22,547 nt of DNA from Ophiothrix spiculata (lineage: Eukaryota > Echinodermata > Ophiuroidea > Amphilepidida > Ophiotrichidae), in assembly GCA_000969725.1 (NCBI GenBank), contig JXSR01S073602.1, one strand, 5' to 3'. The position numbers were made by a program, and so were the translations under genes. The stretch's first letter is position 1. Each line of letters opens with the position of its first letter. The notes under the pieces are model-generated. The model worked only from the letters and a program-made list of their open reading frames with translations. It did no database searches and was not told the DNA's origin. This document shows positions 19,221 through 22,547 of this stretch, piece after piece.

Positions 19221-20224
19221 AAGGCAGGAGAGAGATCCAATTCAACCACATCTAAAAATATCAAATATTTTGGAGTTGGGAGGGATGCTGATTTTTTTCC
19301 AAGGATTTTAAGAAAGGCAAGAACATAAAATTAGTCTGAATAAAAGTTAATTATGTATCTTGTCACTTATGCAATTACAATTTTTTGTATATAAATGCAA
19401 TTGTAAACAATAGCCTTTCAGAAAAATATAGCTCTAATAGGTGAATCAATTATGGTTCACTGCTGCTCAGTTTAAAAAATGCCACAAGATTGAGGGCACA
19501 AGCTAATAAAAACATGAAAAGCAAAAAGTGAATGTGGCGGTTGCAGATACAAGAAAAACTGTCAGCTTGACATCCAAGATATACAAAAGATGGAAAGCAA
19601 AAAGTAACTGAGCATGTTAAAACTAGTCCATCCAGATGGACCTCGCAAGCGAATGCGAAGCCTACGGCGCTCGCTTGTAAGGTCCATCTAGATGGACTAG
19701 TTAAAACCCTTGCTAGTTCTATCTCTACCAAAAGTAACAGCATCTGGTCTTACAGCACTGTTCCCACCAATTTAAGGAACGAGTCCAGCCAAAAACTAAC
19801 TCATAAGAGCTAATGCAGGCCAGATCCTTTTTTTCGATAGTTGGCAAAAAACTACTATCCAGTAGAACCTTCCAATTGGTATTGTTACGGTCAACGATTT
19901 TAAATGACCAAGGCCAAAACCACCTTACGGGTTCTTAAATGAAACAATAAATACACTGAAATATATTTTATAATCTAAAAACTTTCTTGAAACTTTAATA
20001 TTTGTTTTTGGTTTAACTTACAAATTTGCTTGTTGTCTTAAATACTACTTTTAAATAACTTACAGATACCGCTTCAAAAACCGCGCGATCCTAGGATATT
20101 ATATTCCACGCTATAGTCCGAGATTGTTCATTAATGTCCACGGCATCAAAATCTTGAGTATAGTAAACTTGCAGTCGTATCCTTGCAATTCACAAGTCCC
20201 GGAATCCAGCTGGCAAAAGGTAAA
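19221..20224. other. Unique flank right of copy C, no gene seen
   Basis: No domain-like open frame is visible. The frame at 19450-19743 (minus strand) runs through the palindrome at 19621-19702 and is not credible as protein. The palindrome is the only structure noted. Confidence 0.5.
19621..19702. repeat. Nested palindrome (hairpin whose arms are themselves palindromic)
   Basis: AACTAGTCCATC at the left pairs with GATGGACTAGTT at the right. The arms continue through AAGCGA and TCGCTT to a short GC-rich loop near 19657-19665. Within the right arm GTCCATCTAGATGGAC (19683-19698) is itself a perfect palindrome. The left arm has the matching GTCCATCCAGATGGAC with a central mismatch. The locus can thus form either one long stem or two short hairpins. 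Confidence 0.8.
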
Positions 20225-20226
20225 TA

Positions 20227-21279
20227 CCAGGTGTCCCAAAAAATGGTTACATGTAGAAAAATGACCGTGTGCAAAAATCATTACAGTTTGAAAAACGAAA
20301 CTTTGAAAATATTATATTACAGCTCTCCTCTACATACTCGTAAAATTTTGATATCACAGCATTATTATTGCTTGAGCTATCAACAAAGATAGATACCTAT
20401 GTCAGAAACGTGTTTTTTTCAAAATTCAACAAAATCGTACGCATGTTCGTATGATATAATTCTAACCCTCGTCCAACCCTATGTGAATTTGAAATATAAA
20501 ATTCCAGAGTTATTTTGCTTTATATCATGATAGGGTATGGTCTCTTCTTTCCACTGATACCAAAAGTATGAAAATCTGATAAGCTTTTGCGTATTTATGA
20601 CGTCATAACTTACTTATGTCGAAAATTATGTTGAAATCTGATTTGGGGGCAAAAATGGCCACCGATTTTGTCATTTGTAAGTAGCGGATTTGTATCGAAC
20701 CTTTGCTAATAGTAAAAGAAAATTATAATTTAAATATGTCTTGTAAGTTTAAGCGTCATAACATGCAGATGTTATTCAAAAATTACCCACAATTTATAAG
20801 AATTTAGTGTTACCATTGAAAACTTTAATATGCTTATTGCAGTATTTTTCAACTTTTGCGCCATAATTTGACTGACAGATTCAATATAAACAACTCATTC
20901 TGGAATGTATGGAATGCAGGTATCCTAATTTGCATAATAGATATACTGGAAGATTGTTCAATTATTATCAATTGAAAATTGTACCAAATTTGGTTTAATA
21001 TAAAGTCTGATTCTACACAGATCACTTAAAAAAAGATGCACATTAAGATAACATCCAACGTGTATCTTATTATTTTGTTAAATTTTGAGAAAATGCGTTT
21101 CTGACATGGATGTCTATTTTTATTAATAACTCAAAAACCAATACTGATGTGATATCAAAATTTCACGAGTATCTAGAAGAGGTATGTTATATAATGTGTG
21201 CCAAGTTTCGATTCTGTAACTACTATAGTTTTAGCATACAATCATTTTTCTACATGTAACCATTTTTTGGGACACCTGG
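20227..21279. mobile_element. 1053-bp mariner-like element with long inverted repeats, flanked by TA
   Basis: The ends are CCAGGTGTCCCAAAAAATGG (20227) and the exact complement ending at 21279. TA lies on each side (20225-20226 and 21280-21281). Complementarity continues inward for roughly 235 bases with substitutions and indels; landmarks on the left arm are ACTCGTAAAATTTTGATATC and TATGTCAGAAACG. CAGGTG-type ends plus a TA target fit Tc1/mariner elements. No frame resembling a DDD/E transposase is present, so it is non-autonomous. The long subterminal repeats are more extensive than the short ends typical of mariners. Confidence 0.85.
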
Positions 21280-21281
21280 TA

Positions 21282-21576
21282 CAAAACTTTCCTTGCGAAA
21301 TCAAATGGCGATTTCACACAATAGTCCAGCAATAAGAACGAAGCTCTACTTGGCTTAAAAGCTGAATCCAACGCACATAATCCACTCGGAAATTAAATAT
21401 TAAAATAACAGTTTGTCCTTAATTCTCTGTCTGTAATATATCGTTAATTCTCCAAAATATCGCTATCTCCTTTCTCCATCCAATGTTTAATTAGTAAACT
21501 CCACTTAGCTGTATAATATACTCCGTCCAAAAAATCTAACTCCACCAGCAGTTCTCCAGCTACTCCAACAAATTCA
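21282..21576. other. Unique flank, no gene seen
   Basis: This AT-rich sequence lies between the mariner-like element and the tandem duplication, and has no recognisable frame or repeat. Confidence 0.5.
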
Positions 21577-21812
21577 ATTCCACTTCCAAAGTTTTAGCTA
21601 TCGACCTATCCCCGACAAAGTCAATTCAACTTCTGCACCAAGTTACTTTTACTTGGGATCATTAATTATTACATTTGCATAAAATTTCCCCACGATTCCA
21701 CTTCCAAAGTTTTAGCTATCGACCTATCGCCGACAAAGTCAATTCACCTTCTGCACCAAGTTACTTTTACTTGGGATCATTAAGTATTACATTTGCATAA
21801 AATTTCCCCACG
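21577..21812 (+). repeat. 118-bp tandem duplication, two nearly identical units
   Basis: The units start at 21577 and 21695 (ATTCCACTTCCAAAGTTTTA) and end at CCCCACG. Only a few substitutions separate them, such as CTATCCCCG against CTATCGCCG. The near identity indicates a recent event compared with the diverged 127-base duplication at 3074. Confidence 0.9.
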
Positions 21813-22547
21813 ATGTCATTACTACATTTAAAATAGTAAATTGTACAGTTTTCAATGTGAGGGATTTTCCCAGCATAATTATATATTCAAGTAAACAAGT
21901 CTATTTCTGTAAACTTTGGGGAAATTCCCAATCTCAGTTAGATCTGATTGGTTACTTTAATTTATGCAAATTTGATAGGTTCAAGCAATCATGCCTATCT
22001 ATAGAATTGGAAATCACCTTAAAATTGCAAAATAAGATTCACTCAGAAAAAGTCCCTTTCTGTGGCAATCAAAGATCTCAATAACTAAGTTTCACTAATT
22101 AGATGAGAGCATCAATGATGCATAAGACCTTTGCAGCGTAAATTTTTGGTTTGTTCAACTACCAAACAAATTTGTACCTTAATATATACTTCAATTAAAT
22201 TGAATGGCAGGCTCTTAAACGTTTTGTTTAAACATTTACTACCGTTGATTTGGATCACTGTTATAATTGAACATTTAACTTATATAAGGGAGGGGGTGGT
22301 TACTTCCCCTTTCTAACTGATCGTCACCGATTAGCCATAAAACAAATATACCATGGGTATTACCACCCCAAAATAAAAGTAGCCATTTTTTCTAAATATT
22401 TGCATTCTATGAAGCTGAAACTTACAGAACATATTAGAATTACCATTTTCATTAATAATTGAGTTTATGGAACCACGTGCCATAAACTTCTTTGCCTCAC
22501 CAAATAAACGATGCTAATTGGTTCTTACGTTGCCAAGGGTTGTTTAC
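21813..22547. other. Right edge of window, no gene seen
   Basis: The open frames at 21857-22084 and 22131-22316 are short and without motif. No repeat shared with the rest of the window was found. Confidence 0.5.

Noticed and set aside
19450..19743. 97-codon minus-strand frame with hydrophobic residues
   Set aside because: It passes through the nested palindrome, so much of the translation is forced by DNA symmetry. No family is recognised.
20183..20392. 69-codon frame at the left end of the mariner-like element
   Set aside because: It starts in the flank and runs through the terminal inverted repeat, so it is not a transposase or host exon.

Overview
The window is AT-rich, non-coding DNA from an animal nuclear genome. 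The absence of packed bacterial-style genes, the remains of a CR1/L2-type non-LTR retrotransposon, several tRNA-like (pol III) fragments and many small inverted-repeat transposons together suggest a repeat-rich invertebrate, probably marine. I cannot name the species. No intact host gene, rRNA or functional tRNA is visible, and I found no splice-connected exon set that I would defend.

Layout. 1-3520: unique flank with a tRNA-like remnant (minus strand), one copy of a dispersed repeat, a 106-bp hairpin and a 127-bp tandem duplication. 3521-7540: copy A of a several-kb duplicated block, inverted. 7541-8302: spacer with a degenerate tRNA-like sequence. 8303-12726: copy B, direct orientation. 12727-13493: spacer with a 33-bp palindrome. 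13494-19220: copy C, direct orientation and internally rearranged. 19221-22547: unique flank with a nested palindrome, a 1053-bp mariner-like inverted-repeat element flanked by TA, and a 118-bp tandem duplication.

The main result is that copies A, B and C are paralogous, so they act as each other's empty-site controls. Five insertions can be delimited because another copy lacks them: a 457-bp element in A (target repeat ACATAT), a 161-bp element in B (target repeat GATACT), a 5'-truncated CR1/L2-type retrotransposon in B, a 249-bp TTAA-flanked element in C that carries a tRNA-like body, and a 449-bp Harbinger-like element in C (target repeat TTA). All five therefore post-date the duplications, and none appears in two copies at the same site.

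The only recognisable protein remains are the C-terminal end of a non-LTR reverse-transcriptase ORF (minus strand, 10133-10510) and a much weaker, frameshifted piece of a similar ORF at about 15370-15570. There are no operons or cooperating genes. The biology here is genome turnover: block duplication, inversion, minisatellite formation and repeated colonisation by non-autonomous elements. All homology was judged by eye; no alignment or database search was run.
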